From assembly GCA_050951585.1 (NCBI GenBank), contig JBMNJI010000005.1:100165-164164 (forward strand): a stretch of DNA of 64,000 nucleotides. The letters run 5' to 3'. The translations under genes were made by a program, and so were the position numbers. Position 1 is the stretch's first letter; the number at the start of each line of letters is the position of its first letter. The notes below the pieces were generated by a model. That model searched no databases and was not told where the DNA came from. It saw only the letters and a program-made list of their open reading frames with translations. This DNA comes from UBA3937 sp050951585 (GTDB lineage Bacteria > Bacillota > Peptococcia > DRI-13 > DTU073). Positions 51,726 through 60,453 of the stretch are shown here, one piece after another.

Positions 51726-54254
51726 GTGACGGAATTAGAAATGATCAAAGAGTACCGGCGTTTGCGCAAAGCGATCAGGGAACAGCTTTTTATAAACTTA
51801 AACGATAAACAGCGGGAAGCGGTGGAAAACGGCGAAGGACCGGTGCTTTGTCTGGCCGGAGCCGGGTCGGGGAAGACTACGGCAATGGTCTACCGGATTC
51901 TTCACCTCTACCTGTTTGGCCCGCGCTATGAGGAGGATGCTTTGCCGCCGGCCGATTTACAGGAAGAGGACCTGGCGGAAATGCGGTCGTGGATCGAGGC
52001 GGAAACAACGGCGGCGCAAAACTCGCCGTCGGGCCGGGCGGCCGGCTCAGCGCGGTTTTCGCCAAACCTACTGCGAATATTGCGAACCAATGGGGTGGAG
52101 CCGGAATCTATCCTGGCCATTACCTTCACGAATAAAGCGGCCGAAGAAATGAAGAGCCGGATCGCTAAACTACTGGGGACAATCAGTGAACAAATGTGGG
52201 TGATGACCTTTCACGCGGCCTGTGTCCGGATTTTACACCGGGAGATTGGCCATTTGCAGGAGTACACAAATAATTTTGTGATTTATGATAGCCCGGATCA
52301 GCTCGGGATAGTGCGCAGTATCATTAAGGAGTTCAACCTTGACGAGAAAAAGTACAAGCCTAATGCGGTTCTAAGTGCGATCAGCAGATTTAAATGCCGC
52401 TTGCTGACCCCTGAGAAGGCGGCCAAAGAATGCAGTGATTATTATGAGGAAAAATGTCAGGAAATATACACGGCATACCAGCAACGACTGAGGGAGAATA
52501 ATGCCCTCGATTTTGATGATTTACTGATGCTCACGGTCCGGCTTTTCCAGCAAAACCCGGAGATCCTGGCCAAGTACCAGGAGCGCTTTCGCTATATTAT
52601 GGTGGACGAATACCAGGATACGAATCATGCGCAGTATGTTCTGGTGAATGCCCTGGCCCAGAAGTACAAAAACTTGTGTGTGGTGGGGGATGATGACCAG
52701 TCCATTTACGGTTTTCGTTATGCCGATATTCAGAATATCCTCGATTTTGAGCGTGATTATCCCGAGGCGAAGGTAATCAAGCTGGAGCAGAATTACCGCT
52801 CCACGCAGGTAATTCTAGAGGCGGCCAACGCCGTCGTGGCCCATAATATGGGGCGCAAAAAGAAAAGGTTGTGGACGGAAAACCCGGAAGGAGAGCCTTT
52901 GGTGCGCTATGTGGCCAATGATGAAAGTGATGAGGCCGCTTTTGTGGTCGAAAGAATCAATGAGTTGCGGCAGGATGGGGTTGGCTACGGGGACTGCGCG
53001 GTGCTGGTGCGGACCAATGCCCAGTCAAGACCCTTGGAGGAATGGTTTATTCGGGCCGGGATCCCCTACCAGATTGTGGGCGGCGTCAAATTCTACGAAC
53101 GGAAGGAAATTAAGGATGTTCTGGCGTATTTGAAGTTTCTGGCCAATCCCCGCGACAGTATCAGTATGCGCAGGATTATTAACGAGCCGCGGCGCGGGAT
53201 TGGCGAGGCCACCGTCCTGAAAATTGAGGAATACGGTCGTGCACAGGGGCTTTCCATTTATGAAGCCTTGCAGGCCTTTAAGGAAATTGGCCTGGGGGGC
53301 AAAGCGGCGGCCGCGGTGGAGTTTTTTGTGCAGCTAATGGATGACTTTCATCAGTTAGCGGAAAAGGAAACGGTCACCGCTTTAACCGAGCATATCCTGG
53401 AGGCCAGCGGGTACTGGGCCCAACTTAATAGTGAGAAGACGGAGGAAGCGGTTAGTCGCCAGGAAAACGTGCGGGAGTTTTTAACGAAGACGAAGGAGTA
53501 TGATCAGAATGCTGAAGAGCCTTCATTGGTCGATTTTTTGAGTGAAGTGTCTCTGGTTACGGACTTGGATAAGCTGGAGGACGGGGACGAGGCCGCCGTT
53601 GTGATGACGATGCATTCCGCCAAGGGCTTGGAGTTTCCTTATGTTTTTCTGGTGGGACTGGAAGAGGGGATTTTCCCCCATGCCCGTTCGTTTTATCAGG
53701 AGCGGGAATTGGAGGAGGAACGCCGTCTTTGTTATGTGGCAATCACGAGAGCGAAAAAACGGCTATATTTAGTCAATGCGGAGCGGCGCAGTTTGTATGG
53801 CCGGAGTAATGCGAACCCGCCCTCGCGCTTTTTAGAGGAAATACCGGAACATCTTTGGCAAGAATATAGAAGGCCCGGCTTTTTTGAAACCACCTGGGCG
53901 GGGCGGGGCAGAAGCAGCGAGTTAACTTCCGCCTACCCGAGTGGCAGAGCCGGGAATGGTGGTAAGGCTGGAAACAGTGGCAAAGTGGGGAACCGTGGTA
54001 AGCAGGTTGTCGGCGAAAATGCCGCCGCTTTTGCTCATACTCCTGCTCATAATAATGCCCAGGCTGGCGGCGGCAGCGGAGCCGGACAGCTTTTTGTCTT
54101 AGGGGATAAGGTCTTTCATCAGAAGTGGGGGGAAGGTGTTGTGGTGGCCGCGAAAGGGCAGGGCGGCGACATGGAGTTGACCATAGCCTTTCCCGGGAAT
54201 GGCTTGAAAACGCTGCTGACAAGATATGCGCCCTTAAAAAAGCTGCGGAAATAA
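51726..54254 (+). CDS. pcrA: ATP-dependent DNA helicase PcrA/UvrD
   Basis: SF1 helicase for repair and plasmid replication. The 842-residue protein has the Q-motif region LNDKQREAVEN, Walker A GAGSGKTT (Lys50), motif Ia ITFTNKAAEEMKSR, DEYQDTNHAQY, GDDDQSIYGFR, LEQNYRS, MTMHSAKGLEFPYVFL and VAITRAKKRLYL. A ~40-residue insertion between motifs I and Ia (EEDALPPADLQEEDLAEM... to SARFSPNLLR) is unusual. The C-terminus has a Gly/Ala-rich linker and a Tudor-like PcrA tail (GDKVFHQKWGEGVVV). GTG 51726 follows GGGGAGG. ligA follows 39 bp later. Confidence 0.95.
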   Translation: MTELEMIKEYRRLRKAIREQLFINLNDKQREAVENGEGPVLCLAGAGSGKTTAMVYRILHLYLFGPRYEEDALPPADLQEEDLAEMRSWIEAETTAAQNSPSGRAAGSARFSPNLLRILRTNGVEPESILAITFTNKAAEEMKSRIAKLLGTISEQMWVMTFHAACVRILHREIGHLQEYTNNFVIYDSPDQLGIVRSIIKEFNLDEKKYKPNAVLSAISRFKCRLLTPEKAAKECSDYYEEKCQEIYTAYQQRLRENNALDFDDLLMLTVRLFQQNPEILAKYQERFRYIMVDEYQDTNHAQYVLVNALAQKYKNLCVVGDDDQSIYGFRYADIQNILDFERDYPEAKVIKLEQNYRSTQVILEAANAVVAHNMGRKKKRLWTENPEGEPLVRYVANDESDEAAFVVERINELRQDGVGYGDCAVLVRTNAQSRPLEEWFIRAGIPYQIVGGVKFYERKEIKDVLAYLKFLANPRDSISMRRIINEPRRGIGEATVLKIEEYGRAQGLSIYEALQAFKEIGLGGKAAAAVEFFVQLMDDFHQLAEKETVTALTEHILEASGYWAQLNSEKTEEAVSRQENVREFLTKTKEYDQNAEEPSLVDFLSEVSLVTDLDKLEDGDEAAVVMTMHSAKGLEFPYVFLVGLEEGIFPHARSFYQERELEEERRLCYVAITRAKKRLYLVNAERRSLYGRSNANPPSRFLEEIPEHLWQEYRRPGFFETTWAGRGRSSELTSAYPSGRAGNGGKAGNSGKVGNRGKQVVGENAAAFAHTPAHNNAQAGGGSGAGQLFVLGDKVFHQKWGEGVVVAAKGQGGDMELTIAFPGNGLKTLLTRYAPLKKLRK

Positions 54255-54293
54255 AAAACCTACGGATAGCACAAACGGGGGTGGAAAGGGAAA

Positions 54294-56495
54294 ATGGGTG
54301 ATCAGCAAACCTTGTGGGGAGAAGAACAGGAAGAGCAAAAGGAACTGAACGAACAAGAGAAACGCGAGGGACAAGGGAATCTCGCGGAGCAGGAAAAACA
54401 CCAAGTGCAGGCAGGACAAGTAAAAAACAAAGAAGAGGACGGAACGCCGGAAAAAGAAGAGCTGAAGGACCTGGTGACCCGTTTAAATCAATATGCCTAT
54501 GAATATTATACGTTGGATAACCCCAGCGTTAGTGATGCCGAATATGACCGGCTGTATGACCGGTTGCGGAAGCTGGAGCAGGAAACGGGGATCGTCTTGC
54601 CGGATTCACCTACCCAACGGGTCGGCGATGTGATTCTGACGGAGTTTAAGAAGCACCCCCATAAGGGCAGGTTGTGGAGTCTGGATAAGGCGCAAAGCTA
54701 CGGGGAATTGTACGCCTGGGAAAGTCGTTTACAAAAGGCCAGGGAGGAGAATAATGCCCGTATTCAGTTGCCGCCCCTTACATATATTGTGACTTTAAAG
54801 TTTGACGGGCTGACGATTAATCTGACCTACGAAAAAGGGGTGCTGGTACATGCGGCCACACGCGGAACGGGAGAGGTCGGCGAAGAGATTCTTGCGCAGG
54901 TGAAGACAATCAAGGGAATCCCGTTGCGGATTGGGGATCCTTCCTTGATGGAGATTCGCGGGGAAGCCCTGATGACGAAGCAGGCTTTTGCCGCCTATAA
55001 CGCCACAGCCGCCGTTCCCCTGAAGAATCTGCGTAACGGGGCGGCCGGGGCTTTGCGGAATCTTGATGTGCGTGAGACAGCCCGCCGCCAGTTGATTGCC
55101 TTCTTTTACGATATTGGTCACCGGGAAGAACCGGCGAAAACGATCGATAGTTACAGCGGGATACTGGCCTTTCTTGAGCGGGAGGGCTTGCCCGTGCATC
55201 CTTTTCATGAGCGCTGCGGCAGTATGGAGGAAGTGATTGCGCAAATCGAAAAGGTGGCGGCCCTGCGGGAGCAGCTGGATTTTGACATTGACGGGGTGGT
55301 CATTGCCGTGGATGACCTGCGTACGCGGGAGTATCTCGGTTATACGATCAAATTCCCCCGCTGGGCGATTGCCTATAAGTTTGAAGCCAAGGATGATGTG
55401 ACGACTTTGTTGGATGTGGAGTGGAACGTGGGACGCACCGGGAAGGTCACGCCCACCGCCATCTTAGAGCCGGTGGAGATCGGCGGCGTTACCATCAGGC
55501 GGGCCACGCTGAATAATCTGGACGATATTGCCCGCAAAGGGGTCAGTATTGGCTGTGAGGTTTTTGTGCGGCGTTCTAATGATGTTATTCCGGAAATACT
55601 AGGGGTAGCGGGAAAGTCAGCTGAGGATTTTCCGGATGAGTCGGCGGAGGAAGCAAAAAATAAAGCGACCAAGACAACAGTGCCGATTGAGGCACCGACG
55701 GAATGTCCGGCGTGCGGGGCAAGATTAGTACGGGACGGGGTGCATCTTTTCTGCGAAAATTCCCTTTCCTGTAAGCCGCAACTGGTGAAAAGTATTGTAC
55801 ATTTTGCCAGCCGTGATGCACTGAATATCGAGGGCTTCAGCGAAAAGACGGCGGAGCAGCTTTTTGAAAAGCTGGACCTGCGGGAGATTTCCGATTTGTA
55901 TCGCTTGAAAAGGGAAGAGCTGTTGGGACTGGAGAAATTTAAGGAAAAGAAAACGGATAATTTGCTGGCGGCGATTGAAAAGAGTAAGGCTTGTTCCCTT
56001 GATGCCTTTATTTATGCGCTAGGGATTCCCAATGTGGGCATCAAGACGGCGCGTGACCTGGCCAAGCATTTCCGGTCTTTGGCGAAGGTCCGGCAGGCGA
56101 CGCCTGAGGAGCTTTTACAGATTCCCGATATCGGGGAAATTGTGGCGCAAAGCATTGTGAAATACTTTGCGGATGAGAAGATTCAAGACAGTATCGCGAA
56201 ACTCCTGGGGGCAGGGGTGACGCCTGTATACGAGGGCAGCGAGGTAAAAGAAAATCCTTTTAACGGAAAAACGGTAGTCGTGACCGGCACTTTACAGAAC
56301 TATAGCCGTGCGGAAATCGAGAAATTACTGGTTGATTTGGGTGCTCATCCTGCCGGCAGTGTCAGTAAAAAGACCGATTTTGTGCTGGCGGGCGAGAATG
56401 CCGGCTCGAAGCTCGAAAAAGCCCGGGCGCTCCTTGAGAGTGGAGAAACCCGGTTGCGGATTCTTTCGGAAGAGGAGTTTATTAAAATGCTGTGA
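54294..56495 (+). CDS. ligA: NAD-dependent DNA ligase
   Basis: Seals nicks using NAD. 733 residues: an unusual ~55-residue Glu/Gln/Lys-rich N-terminal extension, the Ia NMN-binding domain (YEYYTLDNPSVSDAEYD), the adenylation domain with nucleophile Lys169 in LKFDGLT (divergent from the common KIDGLA), KNLRNGAAGALRNLD, FPRWAIAYKFEA, the OB fold (WNVGRTGKVTPTA), a four-Cys zinc finger (CPACG...CENSLSC), helix-hairpin-helix repeats and a C-terminal BRCT (~655-733). The KFDG form is found in some clostridial LigA. All functional motifs are present. Confidence 0.94.
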   Translation: MGDQQTLWGEEQEEQKELNEQEKREGQGNLAEQEKHQVQAGQVKNKEEDGTPEKEELKDLVTRLNQYAYEYYTLDNPSVSDAEYDRLYDRLRKLEQETGIVLPDSPTQRVGDVILTEFKKHPHKGRLWSLDKAQSYGELYAWESRLQKAREENNARIQLPPLTYIVTLKFDGLTINLTYEKGVLVHAATRGTGEVGEEILAQVKTIKGIPLRIGDPSLMEIRGEALMTKQAFAAYNATAAVPLKNLRNGAAGALRNLDVRETARRQLIAFFYDIGHREEPAKTIDSYSGILAFLEREGLPVHPFHERCGSMEEVIAQIEKVAALREQLDFDIDGVVIAVDDLRTREYLGYTIKFPRWAIAYKFEAKDDVTTLLDVEWNVGRTGKVTPTAILEPVEIGGVTIRRATLNNLDDIARKGVSIGCEVFVRRSNDVIPEILGVAGKSAEDFPDESAEEAKNKATKTTVPIEAPTECPACGARLVRDGVHLFCENSLSCKPQLVKSIVHFASRDALNIEGFSEKTAEQLFEKLDLREISDLYRLKREELLGLEKFKEKKTDNLLAAIEKSKACSLDAFIYALGIPNVGIKTARDLAKHFRSLAKVRQATPEELLQIPDIGEIVAQSIVKYFADEKIQDSIAKLLGAGVTPVYEGSEVKENPFNGKTVVVTGTLQNYSRAEIEKLLVDLGAHPAGSVSKKTDFVLAGENAGSKLEKARALLESGETRLRILSEEEFIKML

Positions 56496-56529
56496 ACTTC
56501 CCTACCAAAAGACAAGAGGCTTCCTATTC

Positions 56530-56564
56530 AAGGCTACGGGAATGAATATTCCGGTAGCCTTTTT
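56530..56564 (+). terminator. Terminator after ligA
   Basis: AGGCTAC-gGGAAT with ATTCC-GGTAGCCT forms the stem, followed by TTTT. The rest of the gap to gatC (56565-56780) shows a TATAAT at 56659 but no paired -35. Confidence 0.75.
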
Positions 56565-56780
56565 GCAGGTAAATAAGCAGATAAGTCGTAAAACACTGTA
56601 ACGAAGATGAATTTTGAAGCTGAGCATGAATTTCAGTGTTACTGAAGAAGGAAATTTGATATAATAATAAGATGGATTTATGGAAAAAATTGAATGAAAA
56701 AAGCGCAGGCACCTGACTTTTGAGGCTTGGTTGGAGAGTGTTTGCGTAAGCTCGTCAGAGCATGAAGGAAGGGTGAGAAA

Positions 56781-57065
56781 ATGAAATTTACGGTACAGGA
56801 TGTAGAACATGTGGCGTCGCTTGCTCGGATTGCCTTATCGGAGGAGGAAAAAAAGAAGTATGCCGGGTCTTTGAATAACATTCTCGAGAACTTGGCCGTA
56901 CTCAATCAGGTTGATACTACTCAGGTGGAACCAACAACATATATTCTGCCGCTGCAAAATGTTTTCCGGGAAGACAGGGAAGAGCCTTGTCTGGAGAAAG
57001 AGATCGTCTTTAAGAATGCTCCGGAGGAGGAAAACGGCTGTTTTAAAGTACCGCGGATTCTTTAG
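56781..57065 (+). CDS. gatC: Asp/Glu-tRNA amidotransferase subunit C
   Basis: Small subunit that holds GatA and GatB together in the enzyme that converts Glu-tRNA(Gln) (and Asp-tRNA(Asn)) to the amide form. 94 residues: VQDVEHVASLARIALSEEE, a helical middle, VEPTTYILPLQNVFREDRE and a C-terminal FKVPRIL. AAGGAAGGG site before the ATG. Followed immediately by gatA and gatB. Confidence 0.95.
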   Translation: MKFTVQDVEHVASLARIALSEEEKKKYAGSLNNILENLAVLNQVDTTQVEPTTYILPLQNVFREDREEPCLEKEIVFKNAPEEENGCFKVPRIL

Positions 57066-57100
57066 TGCATATGGAAGGATTAGAAAAAGGGGGGGTTACC

Positions 57101-58591
57101 TTGTCTTCAATAGTGGAAATGACGGCTCATGAATTGGCCGGACTGCTGGCGAAAAAAGAGTTGAGCAGTCAGGAGTTGGTGGAAGAACAGTTTAAGAGAA
57201 TTGATGCAGTAGAGGAAAAGGTCAAGGCCTATTTAACGATAACGCGCGAACTGGCGCTGGAACAAGCAAGCGCCGTAGATGAAAAAAGAAAAAGAGGAGA
57301 GCAGTTGTCGCCTTTAGCCGGTATACCAATGGCCTTAAAGGACAATATCTGTACGAAGGGAATCAAGACAACCTGTGCCTCCAGAATGCTCGAAAATTTT
57401 GTATCGCCCTATGATGCGACCGTGGTGGAGAGGTTACGGCAGGCGGACGCCGTCTTGCTTGGCAAATGTAACATGGACGAGTTCGCCATGGGTTCTTCCA
57501 CGGAGAATTCGCATTTTTTTGATACCCGTAATCCTTATGATTTGACGGCGGTCCCGGGCGGCTCTAGTGGCGGTTCGGCGGCGGCAGTAGCGGCCGGAGA
57601 AGCGGTCTTTGCCCTTGGCTCCGATACGGGGGGTTCAATTCGGCAGCCGGCCGCTTTCTGCGGCGTCATTGGGCTGAAACCTACTTATGGAGCTGTTTCC
57701 CGCTATGGGCTAGCGGCGTTAGCCTCTTCGATGGATCAGATCGGGCCCCTGACGCGGGATATGACCGATTGTGCGCTCGTCATGCAGGCGATATACGGGC
57801 ATGATCCTTTAGACAGTACTTCAGCTCCGGGGCAGGTTCCGGATTTTACGCAGGCTCTGGTTAATGATGTGAAAGGCTTGCGAATCGGTTTACCGCAAGA
57901 ATATTTGCGCGGTGAGATTGCGCCGGAGGTCCTTGCTTATTTCCACAAGGCGGTGGAAAAATTAGAGGAATTGGGAGCGGTTTGTGAAGAGGTTTCCTTG
58001 CCACATACGGAGTATGCTTTGCCTACGCACCAGATTTTGATGTCGGCCGAAGCCAGTTCCAATCTGGCCCGTTATGACGGGGTTCGTTTCGGGCTTCGGG
58101 TCGAGGGTGAGGACGTTTATTCCATGTACGAAAAAACACGCGGGGAAGGCTTTGGCGAAGAAGTAAAAAGAAGAATTTTGCTGGGGACTTTTGTGCTAAG
58201 TTCCGGGCAATTTGATGTCTATTATCTGAAGGCCTTAAAAATGCGGACATTGATTAAGCAAGATTTTGATCAGGCTTTTGCTAAATATGATTGTCTCCTT
58301 ACACCTACCGCACCTTCGGTGGCTTTCAAATTCGGCCGGAAAAAAGGTGATGCGCAGGCCATGTATTTCTCCGATGTGCTGGTCAATCCGGTCAATCTGG
58401 CTGGTGTGCCGGCGTTGTCAATCCCCTTCGGGATGAGCGAAGGGCTGCCGGTGGGGCTGCAGCTGATCGGCAAGGCGTTCGGGGAAGAAACTTTGCTGCG
58501 GGTAGGTTACACGCTGGAGCAGCAAACAGATTTGACGAGGCCGTATCCCGCCGGACTGACCGAAAAGTGCGGACAGAAAGGGGGAATGTAA
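57101..58591 (+). CDS. gatA: Asp/Glu-tRNA amidotransferase subunit A (amidase)
   Basis: Amidase-signature enzyme that releases ammonia from glutamine for GatB. Catalytic triad visible: Lys in GIPMALKDNIC, Ser in PGGSSGGSAAAVA (cis-Ser) and the nucleophile Ser in GSDTGGSIRQPA. The frame is open from GTG 57065, but TTG 57101 directly follows the G-rich ribosome site AAGGGGGGG and gives the family's usual N-terminus (SSIVEMTAHELAGLL). About 496 residues. Confidence 0.95.
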   Translation: MSSIVEMTAHELAGLLAKKELSSQELVEEQFKRIDAVEEKVKAYLTITRELALEQASAVDEKRKRGEQLSPLAGIPMALKDNICTKGIKTTCASRMLENFVSPYDATVVERLRQADAVLLGKCNMDEFAMGSSTENSHFFDTRNPYDLTAVPGGSSGGSAAAVAAGEAVFALGSDTGGSIRQPAAFCGVIGLKPTYGAVSRYGLAALASSMDQIGPLTRDMTDCALVMQAIYGHDPLDSTSAPGQVPDFTQALVNDVKGLRIGLPQEYLRGEIAPEVLAYFHKAVEKLEELGAVCEEVSLPHTEYALPTHQILMSAEASSNLARYDGVRFGLRVEGEDVYSMYEKTRGEGFGEEVKRRILLGTFVLSSGQFDVYYLKALKMRTLIKQDFDQAFAKYDCLLTPTAPSVAFKFGRKKGDAQAMYFSDVLVNPVNLAGVPALSIPFGMSEGLPVGLQLIGKAFGEETLLRVGYTLEQQTDLTRPYPAGLTEKCGQKGGM

Positions 58592-58592
58592 G

Positions 58593-60047
58593 GTGAGTAC
58601 GGGTGTTGAATATGAAGTGGTAATCGGTTTAGAAGTGCATTGTGAGTTGAAGACCAGGACGAAGATTTTCTGCGCCTGCACCAATGAATTCGGGGGAGAG
58701 GCAAACTCGCATGTTTGTTTGGGTTGTCTGGCCCTGCCGGGTACACTGCCCGTCTTTAACAAGCGGGTGCTGGAAATGGCCGTGCGTGCAGGGTTGGCCT
58801 TGAATTGTGAAATCGCCGAGTATAGCCGATTTGACCGGAAGAATTATTTTTATCCGGATTTACCGAAGGCCTACCAGATTTCGCAGCTTGATTTTCCGAT
58901 TTGTAAAAATGGGTCTGTGGAGATAGATGTGAACGGGGAGAAGAAAACAATCCGGATCAACCGGATTCATATGGAGGAGGATGCCGGGAAGCTGCTCCAT
59001 AGCGGGGCAACGATTACGACGTCACAGTATTCCCTGGTCGACTTAAACCGCGGGGGGGTCGGGTTGATTGAGATTGTATCCGAACCGGATATGCGGTCGG
59101 CGGAGGAGGCCAAGGAATATTTGGCCAAGTTGAAGGCGATCCTCGAATATGTTGATGTGTCTGATGTGAAGATGGAGCAAGGCTCTTTACGCTGTGATGC
59201 GAATATTTCTTTAAGACCGGTGGGCAGTGAGAAGCTGGGGACGAAAACGGAAATTAAGAATATGAATTCCTTCCGGGCGTTGCAAAGGGCTGTGGAGTAC
59301 GAAATCGAGCGGCAGCGGGAGGTTCTGGAAGAAGGCGGGAAGATTGTGCAGGAAACCCGCATGTGGGATGAAGCTAAAGGTATTACGGAATCAATGCGTA
59401 CCAAGGAGACAGCCACTGATTACCGGTATTATCCGGATCCGGATCTTCTGCCGGTTGTTGTTGATCCCCAATGGGTAGAGGGAATCAGGGCGTCGTTGCC
59501 TGAACTGCCTGATGCAAAAAAGGATCGGCTTATTAGCGAGATGGGGCTTTCGGCCTATGATGCCGGTATTATCACGGGCAGTCTGGCTTTGGCAGAGTTT
59601 TTTGACCGGACCGTGGCCTTGTTTAATGAGCCGAAGACGGTGGCTAACTGGATCATGGGTGAGTACCTGCGCTTGTTGAATGCCGAAGGGCTGGAAGTGC
59701 AGGAGAGCAAGGTCACGCCGGAGAAAATGGCTGCTTTGCTGGAAAGCCAGGCCGCCGGAAAAATCAGCGGGAAGATGGCGAAGGTTGTTTTTGAAGAAAT
59801 ATTTAACACGGGCAAAGACCCGGAGGCGATTATCAAGGAAAAAGGGATGGTGCAAATCTCTGATACGGGAGCCCTGGCGGCGATTATCGATAAGGTGCTT
59901 GCGGCAAATCCGCAATCTGTGGAGGATTATCGGGCCGGGAAGGAAAAGGCCATCGGCTTTTTGGTTGGGCAGGTCATGAAGGAGACGAAGGGGCAGGCGA
60001 ACCCGGGCGTCGTCAATGGGTTGTTGAAGCAGAAGCTATCTGAGTAA
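58593..60047 (+). CDS. gatB: Asp/Glu-tRNA amidotransferase subunit B
   Basis: Transamidase subunit that binds the mischarged tRNA, phosphorylates the acyl group and transfers ammonia. 484 residues: EVVIGLEVHCELKT, the zinc-binding CACTNEF...CLGCLALPG, NRIHMEEDAGKLLH, DLNRGGVGLIEIVSEPD, NISLRP and NMNSFRALQRAVEYE, plus the C-terminal YqeY-like tail (GKEKAIGFLVGQVMKET). GTG start, 1 bp after gatA. Confidence 0.96.
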   Translation: MSTGVEYEVVIGLEVHCELKTRTKIFCACTNEFGGEANSHVCLGCLALPGTLPVFNKRVLEMAVRAGLALNCEIAEYSRFDRKNYFYPDLPKAYQISQLDFPICKNGSVEIDVNGEKKTIRINRIHMEEDAGKLLHSGATITTSQYSLVDLNRGGVGLIEIVSEPDMRSAEEAKEYLAKLKAILEYVDVSDVKMEQGSLRCDANISLRPVGSEKLGTKTEIKNMNSFRALQRAVEYEIERQREVLEEGGKIVQETRMWDEAKGITESMRTKETATDYRYYPDPDLLPVVVDPQWVEGIRASLPELPDAKKDRLISEMGLSAYDAGIITGSLALAEFFDRTVALFNEPKTVANWIMGEYLRLLNAEGLEVQESKVTPEKMAALLESQAAGKISGKMAKVVFEEIFNTGKDPEAIIKEKGMVQISDTGALAAIIDKVLAANPQSVEDYRAGKEKAIGFLVGQVMKETKGQANPGVVNGLLKQKLSE

Positions 60048-60053
60048 TATTTG

Positions 60054-60339
60054 GGGCAGACTAATACTCAGGCTCAGTTGTTGTGGGACGGGGCTGCCTT
60101 CAGGTTTCCGAAGCTCAAGCCAGAACGTGCTAGACTCGGCTCGGAGTAATGCCGAACGGGCTCAATTCGCGTCCATGCTCAGTTCGCCCTGGGGCAGACA
60201 TCCTGTCTGCCCCTCAGCATTACTTTCCTCGCCTTCGTCAAGCACGTTTCGCTGACTCTCGCTAGTCACCTTCCGGCAGCACCCGGGCCCACAACAGGGC
60301 AGTAGGGTCTTTAGGCACTTCGCCTTCGAAAGTCTGCCC
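60054..60339. repeat. 286-nt fold-back element (large imperfect inverted repeat)
   Basis: The two halves are complementary in nested order: GGGCAGACT (60054) with AGTCTGCCC (60331); TGTTGTGGG (60079) with CCCACAACA (60288); GCTGCC (60093) with GGCAGC (60275); AACGTGCT (60124) with AGCACGTT (60241); AGTAATGC (60145) with GCATTACT (60217). Inside lies a perfect 10-bp hairpin, GGGGCAGACA-tcc-TGTCTGCCCC (60191-60213), that repeats the outer arm. GC-rich, no coding frame supported. Either a structured RNA or a MITE-like element; no target duplication was recognised. Confidence 0.7.
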
Positions 60340-60343
60340 ACAT

Positions 60344-60430
60344 GTTGCGCTTCGCGCGCATATACATTAGCTGCGCTTCGCGCACATAACATAGGCTTCG
60401 CCTGCGTATACTTCGCTTCGCGTACATATA
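60344..60430. repeat. Tandem short palindromes before lpdA
   Basis: Four units of a GCTTCGC-type palindrome, two of them exact GCGCTTCGCGC, at ~60347, 60373, 60392 and 60411, separated by ATATACA/ACATA-like spacers of ~14-16 bp. They follow directly after the fold-back element and end ~25 bp before the lpdA start. Each can form a small GAAG/CTTC-loop hairpin in RNA. Confidence 0.6.
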
Positions 60431-60453
60431 CAACAGAAGGGGTGTGTTTCCAA

